NCBI RefSeq assembly: GCF_029910215.1
Contig: NZ_CP110396.1
Span: 1,736,001-1,800,000 of the forward strand
DNA length: 64,000 bases
Direction: 5' to 3'
Source: Paraburkholderia sp. D15
GTDB taxonomy: Bacteria > Pseudomonadota > Gammaproteobacteria > Burkholderiales > Burkholderiaceae
Shown: piece after piece, positions 15,143 through 24,196 of the stretch
How the letters are laid out: every line of letters begins with the position of its first letter
How positions within the stretch are numbered: the first letter of the stretch is position 1
Notes under the pieces: model-generated
Database searches by the model: none
What the model saw: the letters and a program-made list of their open reading frames with translations, nothing else
Told to the model about the DNA's origin: nothing
Translations under genes and position numbers: made by a program

Positions 15143-16138
15143 ATGTCCGCAGTTCCGGCCGTTACCGCCGATCCACATGCCGAGCAGGGCACGCAAGCCG
15201 GGCTCGAAGCGCGCGTCGCGCGCTTTCCCGCGCGGCAGGTCCAGCTCGCGTCGCAACGCGTGGTGAGCTATCGCGAAGCGGACGGCGGCAGCCACGGCGA
15301 TGCGTTGCCGCTGGTGCTGCTGCACGGTATCGGTTCGGGCGCGGCTTCGTGGGTGCAGCAGTTCGAAGCGCTCGGCGCGACGCGCCGGGTGCTGGCGTGG
15401 GACGCGCCGGGTTATGGCGCATCCACGCCGGTCGAGGCGGCCTCGCCGTGCGCCGGCGATTACGCTGCCGTGCTGCGCGAATGGCTCGACGCGTTGGGTA
15501 TCGAGCGCTGCGTGTTGCTGGGGCATTCGCTCGGCGCGATTGTGGCGGGTGCGTTTTGCGCTTCGTCGGGTAGCTCAGGGAGCGCCGGTCTCGCCGTCGC
15601 CCAGCTGGAACGCGTGGCCGGTTTGCTGTTGCTGTCGCCGGCCGGCGGTTACGGCGCGGCCCCCGCCGAATTGCGCGACGCGAAGCGCGACCAACGCCTC
15701 GCCATGCTGCGCGATCTCGGCCCGCAGGGTCTCGCCGGGCAACGCAGCGGCAATATGGTGTCCGCTCATGCGAGCGACGAAGCTCGCGCGTGGGTGCGCT
15801 GGAACATGTCGCGCGTGATTCCGCAGGGCTATGAACAGGCGACGCATCTGCTCGCCAATGCCGACCTCGCCGCCGACCTCGCTCGCTATCGAGCTGGTTT
15901 TCAAGCGCGAGTTCAAGCGCAACTGCAAGCGCGGAATGCAGCGCCCATCGCCATCGCCGTCGGCGCAGAAGACACCATCACGCCCCCTGCCGCCTGCGAG
16001 CACCTCGCCCAGGCCGCGGGCGTGCCGCTTCAGATCGTGCCGCGAGCCGGACACGCCGGCTATATCGAAGCACCCGCCGCTTACACCGCGATCATCGACA
16101 CATTCTGCCGCGCCAGCGACGAACACCGGAGCCAATGA
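15143..16138 (+). CDS. Alpha/beta hydrolase
   Basis: The 331-residue protein has an oxyanion-hole segment (VLLHGIGSGAASW), the nucleophile elbow GHSLGA, an acidic residue in AVGAEDTITPP, and the catalytic His in PRAGHAGYIEAP. This is the layout of meta-cleavage-product hydrolases and related C-C or ester hydrolases. In the cluster it is the natural partner of the VOC dioxygenase. AAGGAA lies about 5 bases before the ATG. The IclR gene starts immediately after its stop codon. Confidence 0.88.
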   Translation: MSAVPAVTADPHAEQGTQAGLEARVARFPARQVQLASQRVVSYREADGGSHGDALPLVLLHGIGSGAASWVQQFEALGATRRVLAWDAPGYGASTPVEAASPCAGDYAAVLREWLDALGIERCVLLGHSLGAIVAGAFCASSGSSGSAGLAVAQLERVAGLLLLSPAGGYGAAPAELRDAKRDQRLAMLRDLGPQGLAGQRSGNMVSAHASDEARAWVRWNMSRVIPQGYEQATHLLANADLAADLARYRAGFQARVQAQLQARNAAPIAIAVGAEDTITPPAACEHLAQAAGVPLQIVPRAGHAGYIEAPAAYTAIIDTFCRASDEHRSQ

Positions 16139-17035
16139 ATGACGCCCGACCTCACTAACGCCGAACGCGACGCGGACGAAGACCGCAGCGAAACGGGCAA
16201 CGACGCCGGCAGCGAAACCGGCTACCGCGTGCCGGGCCTCGAACGCGGTCTGCGCATCCTCACGGAATTCTCGCCGCGCGAGCCGGTGCTCGGCGCACCG
16301 GAACTGTCCCGCCGCCTGAAGATTCCACGCACGACGGTATTCCGTCTGCTGCAAACGCTCGAATCGCTCGGCTTTCTCGAACGCGCCGACAAGGACCGCA
16401 ACTATCGCCTCGGCGTCGCGGTGCTGCGGCTCGGTTTCGAATACCTCAGCTCGCTCGAACTGACCGACCTCGGCTTGCCGGTCATCGAAGCGCTGCGCGA
16501 CGACACCGGCCTCACGACGCACATCGTGATCCGCGACGGACGCGACGTGGTGTTCGTCGCCAAGGCGCAAAGCCACGCACCGATTTTCAGTTCGGTGAAG
16601 GTCAACGTCGGCACGCGTCTGCCCGCTCATGCGACGACCCACGGCCAGGTGCTGATGGGCGACATGACCATCGACGAACTGAGAAAGCTCTATCCCGAAC
16701 CCGAACTCGAACGCTTCACGAAGCAAACGCCAGTCACGCTCGACGATCTGTACGAACGGATTCGCGACGACGCGCGGCGCGGTTTCGCGATCAGCGAATC
16801 GTCGTTCGAACGCGGCATTTCGGTGGTCAGCGCGCCAGTGCGCAACGACACGGGCCGCATCGTCGCGGTGATCACGACGACGATTCCGCGCCACGAGATC
16901 GACGCTTCGCTGCTCGACAGCGGCCTGATCGACAAGGTGCGCCGCGCCGCCGACGAACTCTCGCAACGCCTGAACTACCGGCCGAAGTCGGGTCCGAAGG
17001 CGGGCAGCCAATACATGAAAGCACTGGGGCTCTGA
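16139..17035 (+). CDS. IclR-family transcriptional regulator 2, within the operon
   Basis: The 298-residue protein has a winged helix at about 30-90 (APELSRRLKIPRTTVFRLLQ) and an effector domain at about 105-280. It shares almost all key segments with the IclR at 9334, for example VGTRLPAHAT, HGQVLMGD and SSFERGISVVSAPV. Its place inside the operon means it is produced with the enzymes, consistent with feedback control. The start directly abuts the hydrolase stop, and its own stop overlaps the next ATG (TGATG). Confidence 0.92.
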   Translation: MTPDLTNAERDADEDRSETGNDAGSETGYRVPGLERGLRILTEFSPREPVLGAPELSRRLKIPRTTVFRLLQTLESLGFLERADKDRNYRLGVAVLRLGFEYLSSLELTDLGLPVIEALRDDTGLTTHIVIRDGRDVVFVAKAQSHAPIFSSVKVNVGTRLPAHATTHGQVLMGDMTIDELRKLYPEPELERFTKQTPVTLDDLYERIRDDARRGFAISESSFERGISVVSAPVRNDTGRIVAVITTTIPRHEIDASLLDSGLIDKVRRAADELSQRLNYRPKSGPKAGSQYMKALGL

Positions 17036-17832
17036 TGATCCAAATCGACTTGACCGGACAGGTGGCGGTGGTGACGGGCGGTTCGTCCGGCATCGGCCTC
17101 GCGACTGCCGAACTGTTTCTGCGGGCCGGCGCATCGGTCGCGATCTGCGGCCGCGACAGCGAACGTCTCGGCGAGGCGCAAGCCGCGCTGACCGCGCAGT
17201 TTCCCGACGCGCCGTTGCTCGCGCAACGCTGCGACGTGCTCGATACCGGCGACGTCGCCGCGTTTGCGCAGGCCGTGCAAACGCGCTTCGGCCGCACCGA
17301 CATGCTGGTGAACAACGCGGGTCAGGGACGCGTGTCGACCTTCGCCGACACCACCGACGAAGCCTGGCGCGAAGAACTCGACCTGAAGTATTTCAGCGTG
17401 ATCCGCCCGACCCGCGCGTTCCTGCCGATGCTGCGCGACGCCGCGCATCCGTCGGTGGTCTGCGTGAATTCGCTGCTCGCGCTGCAACCGGAGCCGCACA
17501 TGGTGGCGACCTCGTCGGCGCGCGCCGGTGTGCTGAGTCTCATCAAGTCGCTCGCGGTCGAACTCGCGCCGCAACGCATCCGCGTCAATTCGATTCTGAT
17601 CGGCATCGTCGAATCGGGGCAATGGCGCCGCCGTTACGCGACGCAGGCGCAGCCGGGCCAGAGCTGGGAAGACTGGACCGCCGAACTGGCGCGCAAGAAA
17701 AACATTCCGCTAGGCCGCTTCGGCAAACCCGAAGAAGCCGCTCAAGCGCTTTTTTATCTGGCTACGACGCTGTCGTCCTACACGACGGGCAGTCATATCG
17801 ATGTTTCTGGAGGCGTTGCACGACATGTCTAA
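17035..17832 (+). CDS. Short-chain dehydrogenase/reductase 2
   Basis: The 265-residue SDR has VTGGSSGIGLAT and NNAGQG. The usual catalytic Y-x-x-x-K is not evident: where YxxxK is expected the sequence reads MVATSSARAGVLS. The Ser in VNSLLAL is also unusual. It may therefore be an atypical or weakly active SDR, or use other residues. It overlaps the IclR gene by one base and the TPP enzyme by 8 bases, so all three should be translated together. Confidence 0.85.
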   Translation: MIQIDLTGQVAVVTGGSSGIGLATAELFLRAGASVAICGRDSERLGEAQAALTAQFPDAPLLAQRCDVLDTGDVAAFAQAVQTRFGRTDMLVNNAGQGRVSTFADTTDEAWREELDLKYFSVIRPTRAFLPMLRDAAHPSVVCVNSLLALQPEPHMVATSSARAGVLSLIKSLAVELAPQRIRVNSILIGIVESGQWRRRYATQAQPGQSWEDWTAELARKKNIPLGRFGKPEEAAQALFYLATTLSSYTTGSHIDVSGGVARHV

Positions 17833-19483
17833 TACAACCACCGTTGGCGAACTGATCGCCGCCTTTCTCGAGCAGTGCGGCGTTCGAACCGCGTTCGGCG
17901 TGATCTCGATCCACAACATGCCGATCCTCGACGCGATCCATCACCGCGGCAAGATCCGCTACGTCGGCGCACGCGGCGAAGCGGGCGCGGTCAACATGGC
18001 CGACGGTCTGGCGCGCGTGTCCGGCGGCCTCGGCGTCGCGTTCACCAGCACCGGCACCGCCGCCGGCAACGCGGCGGGTGCGATGGTCGAAGCGTTGACC
18101 GCGGGCACCGCGCTGCTGCACATCACCGGCCAGATCGAAACCGAATACCTCGATCAGGATCTGGCGTATATCCACGAAGCGCCGGATCAGTTGTCCATGC
18201 TGTCGTCGATTTCGAAGGCCGCGTTTCGCGTGCGCTCGGTCGATACCGCGCTGCCGACCATCCGCGAAGCCGTGCGCGTCGCGCAGACCGCGCCGAGCGG
18301 TCCGGTCAGCGTGGAGATTCCGATCGACATCCAGGCCGCGCAAGTCGAATGGCCCGCCGACATGGCCGCGCCGCACGTCACGACGCTCACGCATTGCAGC
18401 CGCCGCGTCGCGCAACTCGCCGACGCCCTGGCGGGTGCGAAGCGTCCGCTGCTGTGGCTCGGCGGCGGCACGCGCCACGCGACGCGAGCGGTCGAACGTC
18501 TGGTCGCGCTGGGCTTCGGCGTGGTGACGAGCGTGCAAGGCCGCGGCGTGCTGCCCGAGGATCATCCGGCGACGCTCGGCGCGTTCAACGTGCACGCGGC
18601 GGTGGAAAGCTTCTACAAGACCTGCGACGCGCTGGTGGTGGTCGGCTCGCGTCTGCGCGGCAATGAAACGCTGAAGTACAAGCTCGCGCTGCCGCAACCG
18701 CTGTATCGCGTCGATGCCGATGCGCTCGCCGATAACCGCGGCTACCGCAACGAGATGTTCATTCACGGCGACGCCTCCGCCGTGCTCGACGAACTGGCGA
18801 CGCTGCTCGAAAGCCGCCTGAAGGTCGATCCCACTTTCGCCGCCGATCTGGCCGCCGCGCGCGAAAGCGCCGTCGCCGACGTGGGCAAGGGGCTCGGTCC
18901 GTACAAGAAGCTGGTCGATGCATTGCAGGGCGCCGTGGGCCGCGACTACAACTGGGTACGCGACGTCACGATCTCGAACAGCACCTGGGGCAACCGGATG
19001 CTGAAAATCTTCGCGCCGCGCGCGGGCGTGCATGCGCTCGGCGGCGGCATCGGCCAGGGCATGCAGATGGGCATCGGCGCGGCGCTCGCGGGCAATGCGG
19101 CCAAGACCGTGTGTCTCGTCGGCGACGGCGGTCTGATGGTCAACGTCGGCGAACTCGCGACGGCCGTGCAGGAAAACGCCAACGTGATGATCGTGCTGAT
19201 GAACGATCAGTGCTACGGCGTGATCCGCAACATCCAGGACGCGCAGTACGGCGGCCGGCGGTGCTACGTCGATCTGCATCAGCCGGATTTCGCGCAGTTC
19301 TGCGAGAGCCTCAAGCTCACGCATTTCCGCGTCAAGTCGCTCGATCAGGTCGACGCGGTGATTCGCGAGGGCATGGCGAAGACCGGCCCGGTGCTGGTCG
19401 AGGTGGACATGCTGTCGGTGGGCTCGTTCGCGACCGCCTTCGCGGGGCCGCCGGTCAAGAAAGAGGAGCCGGAACATGCATGA
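17825..19483 (+). CDS. Thiamine-diphosphate-dependent enzyme (acetolactate-synthase/decarboxylase-like)
   Basis: The 552-residue protein has the three-domain layout of the acetolactate synthase/benzoylformate decarboxylase superfamily: an N-terminal PYR domain (catalytic Glu likely in [14 protein letters not shown]), a central domain, and a C-terminal PP domain with [11 protein letters not shown] and the downstream Asn of MNDQCYG, which bind ThDP and Mg. It would decarboxylate or carboligate a 2-oxo acid formed in the pathway. I use the ATG at 17825, inside the SDR end, rather than 17801. Confidence 0.88.
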   Translation: MSNTTTVGELIAAFLEQCGVRTAFGVISIHNMPILDAIHHRGKIRYVGARGEAGAVNMADGLARVSGGLGVAFTSTGTAAGNAAGAMVEALTAGTALLHITGQIETEYLDQDLAYIHEAPDQLSMLSSISKAAFRVRSVDTALPTIREAVRVAQTAPSGPVSVEIPIDIQAAQVEWPADMAAPHVTTLTHCSRRVAQLADALAGAKRPLLWLGGGTRHATRAVERLVALGFGVVTSVQGRGVLPEDHPATLGAFNVHAAVESFYKTCDALVVVGSRLRGNETLKYKLALPQPLYRVDADALADNRGYRNEMFIHGDASAVLDELATLLESRLKVDPTFAADLAAARESAVADVGKGLGPYKKLVDALQGAVGRDYNWVRDVTISNSTWGNRMLKIFAPRAGVHALGGGIGQGMQMGIGAALAGNAAKTVCLVGDGGLMVNVGELATAVQENANVMIVLMNDQCYGVIRNIQDAQYGGRRCYVDLHQPDFAQFCESLKLTHFRVKSLDQVDAVIREGMAKTGPVLVEVDMLSVGSFATAFAGPPVKKEEPEHA

Positions 19484-20306
19484 CGCGGGCTACGCGGGGC
19501 ATCACGCACCCGTCGACGTCGCGATGATCGGCTTCGGCGCGATCGGCCAGGCGGTGTATCGCTCGGTCGCCGCCGATCCGACCGTGCGCGTGTCGCACGT
19601 GATCGTGCCGGAGCGGCACATGGCCTCGGTGCGCGATGTCGTGGGCGACGCGGTGGACGTGGTGGCTTCCGTGTCCGCGCTCAGCAGCCAGCCGCATTTC
19701 GCGCTGGAGTGTGCCGGACATAGCGCGCTCGTCGACCACGTCGTGCCGCTGCTGAAGGCCGGCACCGATTGCGCGGTGGCGTCGATCGGCGCGCTGTCCG
19801 ACGTGTTGCTGCTCGACGCGTTGTCCGCCGCGGCCGACGAAGGCGACGCGACGCTGACGCTGCTGTCCGGCGCGATCGGCGGCGTGGACGCGCTGGCCGC
19901 CGCGAAGCTCGGCGGTCTCGACGAAGTGCTGTACACCGGCCGCAAGCCGCCGACCGGCTGGCTCGGCACGCCCGCCGAACAGGTCTGCGATCTGCACGCG
20001 CTGACCGACGAGAAAGTGATTTTCGAAGGCAGCGCGCGTGAAGCCGCGCGGCTCTATCCGAAGAACGCCAACGTGGCCGCGACGATCGCGCTGGCCGGTC
20101 TCGGACTCGACCACACCACCGTGCGGTTGATCGCGGACCCGAACGTGACGCGCAACGTGCACCGCATTCTCGCGCGCGGCGCGTTTGGCGAGATGTCGCT
20201 GGAAATGTGCGGCAAACCGCTGCCGGACAACCCGAAGACCTCCGCATTGACCGCGTATAGCGCGATCCGCGCGTTGCGCAATCGCGCGGCGCGTTGCGTG
20301 ATCTAA
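19476..20306 (+). CDS. nadX: Aspartate dehydrogenase-like oxidoreductase
   Basis: The 276-residue protein has an N-terminal Rossmann fold ([12 protein letters not shown]) and the later GRKPP, with [12 protein letters not shown] and [11 protein letters not shown], typical of L-aspartate dehydrogenase (NadX). The canonical reaction is NAD(P)-linked interconversion of aspartate and iminoaspartate, which can feed NAD synthesis. Here it sits among aromatic-degradation genes with no nadA or nadC, so its true substrate may be another amino or imino acid. It overlaps the TPP enzyme gene by 8 bases. Confidence 0.85.
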   Translation: MHDAGYAGHHAPVDVAMIGFGAIGQAVYRSVAADPTVRVSHVIVPERHMASVRDVVGDAVDVVASVSALSSQPHFALECAGHSALVDHVVPLLKAGTDCAVASIGALSDVLLLDALSAAADEGDATLTLLSGAIGGVDALAAAKLGGLDEVLYTGRKPPTGWLGTPAEQVCDLHALTDEKVIFEGSAREAARLYPKNANVAATIALAGLGLDHTTVRLIADPNVTRNVHRILARGAFGEMSLEMCGKPLPDNPKTSALTAYSAIRALRNRAARCVI

Positions 20307-20337
20307 GCGACCTGCCTACTGGCGGAAGCAGTAGTAG

Positions 20338-20364
20338 CAGAAGTAACAGAAGTAACGGAAGCAA
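20338..20364. repeat. Three tandem 9-bp units between two cluster genes
   Basis: CAGAAGTAA occurs twice and then as CGGAAGCAA, in the short gap between the aspartate-dehydrogenase-like and aldehyde-dehydrogenase genes. Confidence 0.85.
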
Positions 20365-20374
20365 GCTAACCGGA

Positions 20375-21874
20375 ATGACCGACATGACTCACTTCGATAC
20401 CAGCCTCGTGCCCAACGGCGATATTTTTATCGGCGGCGAATGGCGGCAGGGGCGTGGCAACCCGTACAAAAGCCTGTATCCGGCGGATCAGTCGGTCAAC
20501 ATGGAAATCTCCACCGCCAATGCCGACGACGCGCGCGACGCCGTGCAGGCCGCCGATCTCGCGTGGCGCAAGGCGGACTGGTCAGGTCTGAAGCCGCATC
20601 AGCGGGCGCTCGTTCTGTATCGCATCGCCGATCTGATCATGGCGCGTCACGAAGCGCTCGCGCAACTGCAACGCCGCGACAACGGCAAACCGATCGGCGA
20701 AACGCGCGTGCTGGTGGCAAGCGCCGCGAACACCTTCCGTTATTTCGCGGCTTGCCTCGAAACGCTCGACGAAGACGTGACGCCTTCGCGCGGCGACTAT
20801 CTGACCATGAGCGTGTACGAACCGATCGGCGTGATTGCCGCGATCACGCCGTGGAATTCGCCGATCGCCTCCGACGCGCAGAAGCTCGCGCCCGCGTTGG
20901 CGGGCGGCAATGCCGTGGTGTTGAAGCCGGCCGAAGTGACGCCGTTGACCTCGCTGGCGCTGGCGCGCATCTGCGAGGAAGCCGGCGTGCCGAAAGGCGT
21001 GATCAGCGTGCTGCCGGGCAAGGGCTCGGTGATCGGCGACGTGCTGGTGCGTCATCCGCTGGTGAAGAAGGTGTCGTTCACGGGCGGCACCGAAGTGGGC
21101 CGCGGCATCGCGCGCATCGCGGCGGACAAACTGATGCCGGTCTCGCTCGAACTGGGCGGCAAGTCGCCGACCATCGTGTTCGACGACGCCGATCTCGACC
21201 ATGCGGTGAACGGCGTGCTGTACGGCATTTTCAGTTCGTCGGGCGAGGCGTGCATTGCCGGCTCGCGGCTGTTCGTGCAGCGCGCCATCTACGACGCGTT
21301 CATGAAGCGTCTCGCCGAAGGCGCGCGCAAGCTGCGCGTCGGCGATCCGGCGCGCGCCGATACGCAGATGGGTCCGCTGATCACGGCGGCGCATCGCGAA
21401 ACGGTCGAGCGCTATGTCGCGCTCGGTCTCGAAGAGGGCGGCCGCCTGCTGTGCGGCGGCGAGCGTCCGGTCGGCGACGGCCGCGAACACGGCACCTACT
21501 ACCAGCCGACGATTCTCGAAGGCCTCGGCAACAGCGCGCGCATCTGCCAGGAAGAGATTTTCGGGCCGGTGCTGGTGGCCATGCCCTTCGACGACGAAGC
21601 GTCGCTGCTGAAAGACGCGAACGACAGCGTGTTCGGTCTCGCGGCGGGCATCTGGACACGCGACTACAAGCGCGCGTACCGCATCGCGCGCGCGCTCGAA
21701 GCCGGCACGATCTGGATCAATACCTACAAGCTGTTCTCGATCTCCACGCCGTTCAGCGGCTGGAAGGAGAGCGGCATGGGACGCGAGAAAGGCCGGCTCG
21801 GCATCCGCGAATACATGCAACAGAAGAGCCTCTACTGGGGCTTGAACGACGCGCCGCTGGCGTGGGCGAACTGA
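20375..21874 (+). CDS. Aldehyde dehydrogenase (NAD(P)-dependent)
   Basis: The 499-residue protein is a full-length ALDH. It has the Asn of TPWNSPIA, SFTGGTEVGRGIA, the catalytic Glu in LELGGKSP and the catalytic Cys in SSSGEACIAGSR. It belongs to the semialdehyde/betaine-aldehyde type and would oxidise an aldehyde from ring cleavage or decarboxylation to the acid. The start is uncertain between ATGs at 20375 and 20384, and neither has a strong ribosome binding site. Confidence 0.9.
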   Translation: MTDMTHFDTSLVPNGDIFIGGEWRQGRGNPYKSLYPADQSVNMEISTANADDARDAVQAADLAWRKADWSGLKPHQRALVLYRIADLIMARHEALAQLQRRDNGKPIGETRVLVASAANTFRYFAACLETLDEDVTPSRGDYLTMSVYEPIGVIAAITPWNSPIASDAQKLAPALAGGNAVVLKPAEVTPLTSLALARICEEAGVPKGVISVLPGKGSVIGDVLVRHPLVKKVSFTGGTEVGRGIARIAADKLMPVSLELGGKSPTIVFDDADLDHAVNGVLYGIFSSSGEACIAGSRLFVQRAIYDAFMKRLAEGARKLRVGDPARADTQMGPLITAAHRETVERYVALGLEEGGRLLCGGERPVGDGREHGTYYQPTILEGLGNSARICQEEIFGPVLVAMPFDDEASLLKDANDSVFGLAAGIWTRDYKRAYRIARALEAGTIWINTYKLFSISTPFSGWKESGMGREKGRLGIREYMQQKSLYWGLNDAPLAWAN

Positions 21875-21902
21875 TCGGCACGGATCGGCACCGATCGGAC
21901 CC
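21873..21902. repeat. Three tandem 10-bp units at the ALDH stop codon
   Basis: GATCGGCACG, GATCGGCACC and GATCGGACCC follow one another. The first base pair of the array is the last two bases of the TGA stop. Confidence 0.85.
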
Positions 21903-21947
21903 GCAGCGCACACGCAACGGCAACGCAACACACGCAAGAGGCACGTT

Positions 21948-22913
21948 ATGACGATTCTCGGCATCGAACAGATTATTTACGGCGTGACGGACCTCGCCGC
22001 CTGCCGCCGCTTTTTCGCGGACTGGGGCTTGAAGGAAGTCGCGCACGACGAAACGCAGGCGCGCTTCGAAACGCTGAACGGCTGCACGGTGCTCGCCGTC
22101 GATGCGAACGACCCGTCGCTGCCGCCCGCTTTCGAGGACGGTCCGACCTTGCGCGAGGTCACGTGGGGCGTGGCGACGAAGGCGGAGCTCGATGAATTGC
22201 GCGGCCGCTTCGCCGGTCAGCCGGGCCATTTCGAAACCGGCGACGCAGTCGGCTGCATCGATCCCAACGGCATGGCGATTCGCGTCGAGGTCACCCGCAA
22301 GCGCGCGCTCGACATTCACGGTTCGCCGTCGAACGTATGGGGGCAAACGCTGCGCGTCGACCAACCGTCGACGATTTACGAGCGCGCGGAGCCCGTCGAA
22401 GTGGGACACGTGGTGTTCTTCACGAATCGCCTCGCCGAACAGGAAAAGTTCTATCAGGAGCTGCTCGGCTTCGAGATGTCGGATCGCTATCCGGGTCGTG
22501 GCGCGTTCATGCGCTGCGCGCCGCACGGCGGTCACCACGACATTTTTCTGCTGGCGCTGCCGGGCGGCAAGCGCGGCCTGAATCACGTCGCGTTCACCGT
22601 GCGCGATATCCACGAGGTGTTCGGCGGCGGCATGCATATCAGCCGCTGCGGTTGGGATACGCAACTGGGGCCGGGGCGTCATCCGGTGTCGTCGGCGTAC
22701 TTCTGGTACTTCCAGAATCCGGCCGGCGGCTTGATCGAGTACTACGCCGACGAGGATCAGCTCACGCCCGACTGGCAGCCGCGCGACTTCGAACCGGGTC
22801 CGACGGTGTTCGCCGAATGGGCGATCGACGGCGGCATCGACGGCAATACGCGCCGTCAGAAGAACGCCAAGGCGCCGGAAGGCAAGTTCATGACGGAGCG
22901 GAAAAATGACTGA
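21948..22913 (+). CDS. VOC-family extradiol-type ring-cleavage dioxygenase
   Basis: The 321-residue protein has two vicinal-oxygen-chelate domains (about 1-120 and 148-280). The second carries the Fe(II) ligand triad of type I extradiol dioxygenases: His154 (VGHVVFF), His213 (LNHVAFT) and Glu264 (GGLIEYYAD). Meta-cleavage of a catechol-like intermediate is the likely role, placing it downstream of the oxygenase and SDR steps. Ligands in the N-terminal domain are lost, as in BphC-like enzymes. It overlaps the reductase gene by 8 bases. Confidence 0.9.
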   Translation: MTILGIEQIIYGVTDLAACRRFFADWGLKEVAHDETQARFETLNGCTVLAVDANDPSLPPAFEDGPTLREVTWGVATKAELDELRGRFAGQPGHFETGDAVGCIDPNGMAIRVEVTRKRALDIHGSPSNVWGQTLRVDQPSTIYERAEPVEVGHVVFFTNRLAEQEKFYQELLGFEMSDRYPGRGAFMRCAPHGGHHDIFLLALPGGKRGLNHVAFTVRDIHEVFGGGMHISRCGWDTQLGPGRHPVSSAYFWYFQNPAGGLIEYYADEDQLTPDWQPRDFEPGPTVFAEWAIDGGIDGNTRRQKNAKAPEGKFMTERKND

Positions 22914-24171
22914 CGCTGCTGTGGCAAAGGCGCAAGCCGCGCACGAAGGACTCGACGCGCCGCGCACGATCGTTGTGATCGGTGGGGGCCAGGCGGCCGG
23001 TTGGGTGGTGAAGACGCTGCGCAAGGAAGGCTTCGACGGCCGGCTCGTGATGATCGCCGACGAAGTGCATCTGCCGTACGAACGGCCGCCGCTGTCGAAG
23101 GCGGTGCTGGCCGGCGAAGCCGACATCGACACCGTGCGTCTGGTGAAGCCCGACGACTTCGACGCATTGAACGTCGAAGCGTGGCAGCCGGACTGCGCGA
23201 GCGAGGTCGATCGCGAACGGCAGCTCGTGCGGACGCGCTCGGGCCGCGAAGTGCGCTACGACCGGCTGGTGATCGCCACCGGCGGCGCGGCGCGCCGTTT
23301 GCCGGACGCGCTCGTCAACACCTCGCACATTGCCTATCTGCGCACGCTCGACGAAGCCGTCGCGCTCGGCGAGCGCCTGCGCGCCAGCGAACGCGTGCTG
23401 GTGGTGGGCGGCGGCTGGATCGGCCTCGAAGTCGCGGCGACCGCGCGCAAGCTCGGCGTGCAGGCCTCGGTGATCGAAAGCGCGCCGCGTCTGTGCGCGC
23501 GTTCGTTGCCGCCGGTGGTGTCCGGCTTCCTGCTCGACCTGCATCGCGCGAATGGCGTGGATGTGCGGTTGAACGCGTCGCTGGTGAAGCTCGACGATCA
23601 TCCGCACGACGCTAACCGGATTCGCGCGACCTTCGCGGACGGCTCGACGCTGGACGCCGACTTCGCCGTCGCCGGGATCGGCCTGACGCCGCATACGGCG
23701 CTGGCCGAAGCGGCGGGCGTGAAGGTGGACGACGGCATCGTGGTCGATCATTTCGGCGCAACCGACGACCCGCGCATCTTTGCGTGCGGCGATGTGGCCA
23801 ATCATCCGAGCGCGTGGCTCAAGCGGCGCGTGCGGCTGGAGTCGTGGGCGAATGCGCAGAACCAGGCGATCGGCGTGGCGAAGGCCTTGCTCGGCAAGTT
23901 CGAACCGTACGCGGACATTCCGTGGTTCTGGTCCGATCAGTACGACGTCAACCTACAGATTCTCGGCGACATTCCAGCCGACGCGCAGCTCGCCGTGCGC
24001 GGCGAGCTGCCCGGCAAGCGGGCGACGCTGTTCCATCTGGAGGACGGCGCGATTCGCGGCGTGATCGCCATCAATACCCCGCGCGAACTGAAGCTGTCGC
24101 GCAAATGGATGAACCAGGGCCGAACCATCGACCTGGCCACCTTGACCGACGCCTCGACGGCGCTTGCCTAA
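22906..24171 (+). CDS. FAD-dependent ferredoxin reductase
   Basis: The 421-residue protein has an FAD Rossmann motif (VVIGGGQAAGWVVKTLR), the pair LPYERPPLSK, a second dinucleotide motif for NAD(P)H (VLVVGGGWIGLEVAATAR), and IFACGDVANH. This is the BphA4/pyridine-nucleotide-disulfide class of reductase. It would reduce the Rieske ferredoxin at 11993 with NADH. Although nearly 11 kb from its partners, it is in the same transcription unit. Confidence 0.92.
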   Translation: MTDAAVAKAQAAHEGLDAPRTIVVIGGGQAAGWVVKTLRKEGFDGRLVMIADEVHLPYERPPLSKAVLAGEADIDTVRLVKPDDFDALNVEAWQPDCASEVDRERQLVRTRSGREVRYDRLVIATGGAARRLPDALVNTSHIAYLRTLDEAVALGERLRASERVLVVGGGWIGLEVAATARKLGVQASVIESAPRLCARSLPPVVSGFLLDLHRANGVDVRLNASLVKLDDHPHDANRIRATFADGSTLDADFAVAGIGLTPHTALAEAAGVKVDDGIVVDHFGATDDPRIFACGDVANHPSAWLKRRVRLESWANAQNQAIGVAKALLGKFEPYADIPWFWSDQYDVNLQILGDIPADAQLAVRGELPGKRATLFHLEDGAIRGVIAINTPRELKLSRKWMNQGRTIDLATLTDASTALA

Positions 24172-24196
24172 CCACATCTACGGACGGCACCACGGC

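Noticed and set aside
17762..19477. 571-codon frame opposite the TPP enzyme
   Set aside because: Low-complexity Arg/His composition and no ribosome binding site; the TPP enzyme has a full set of motifs.
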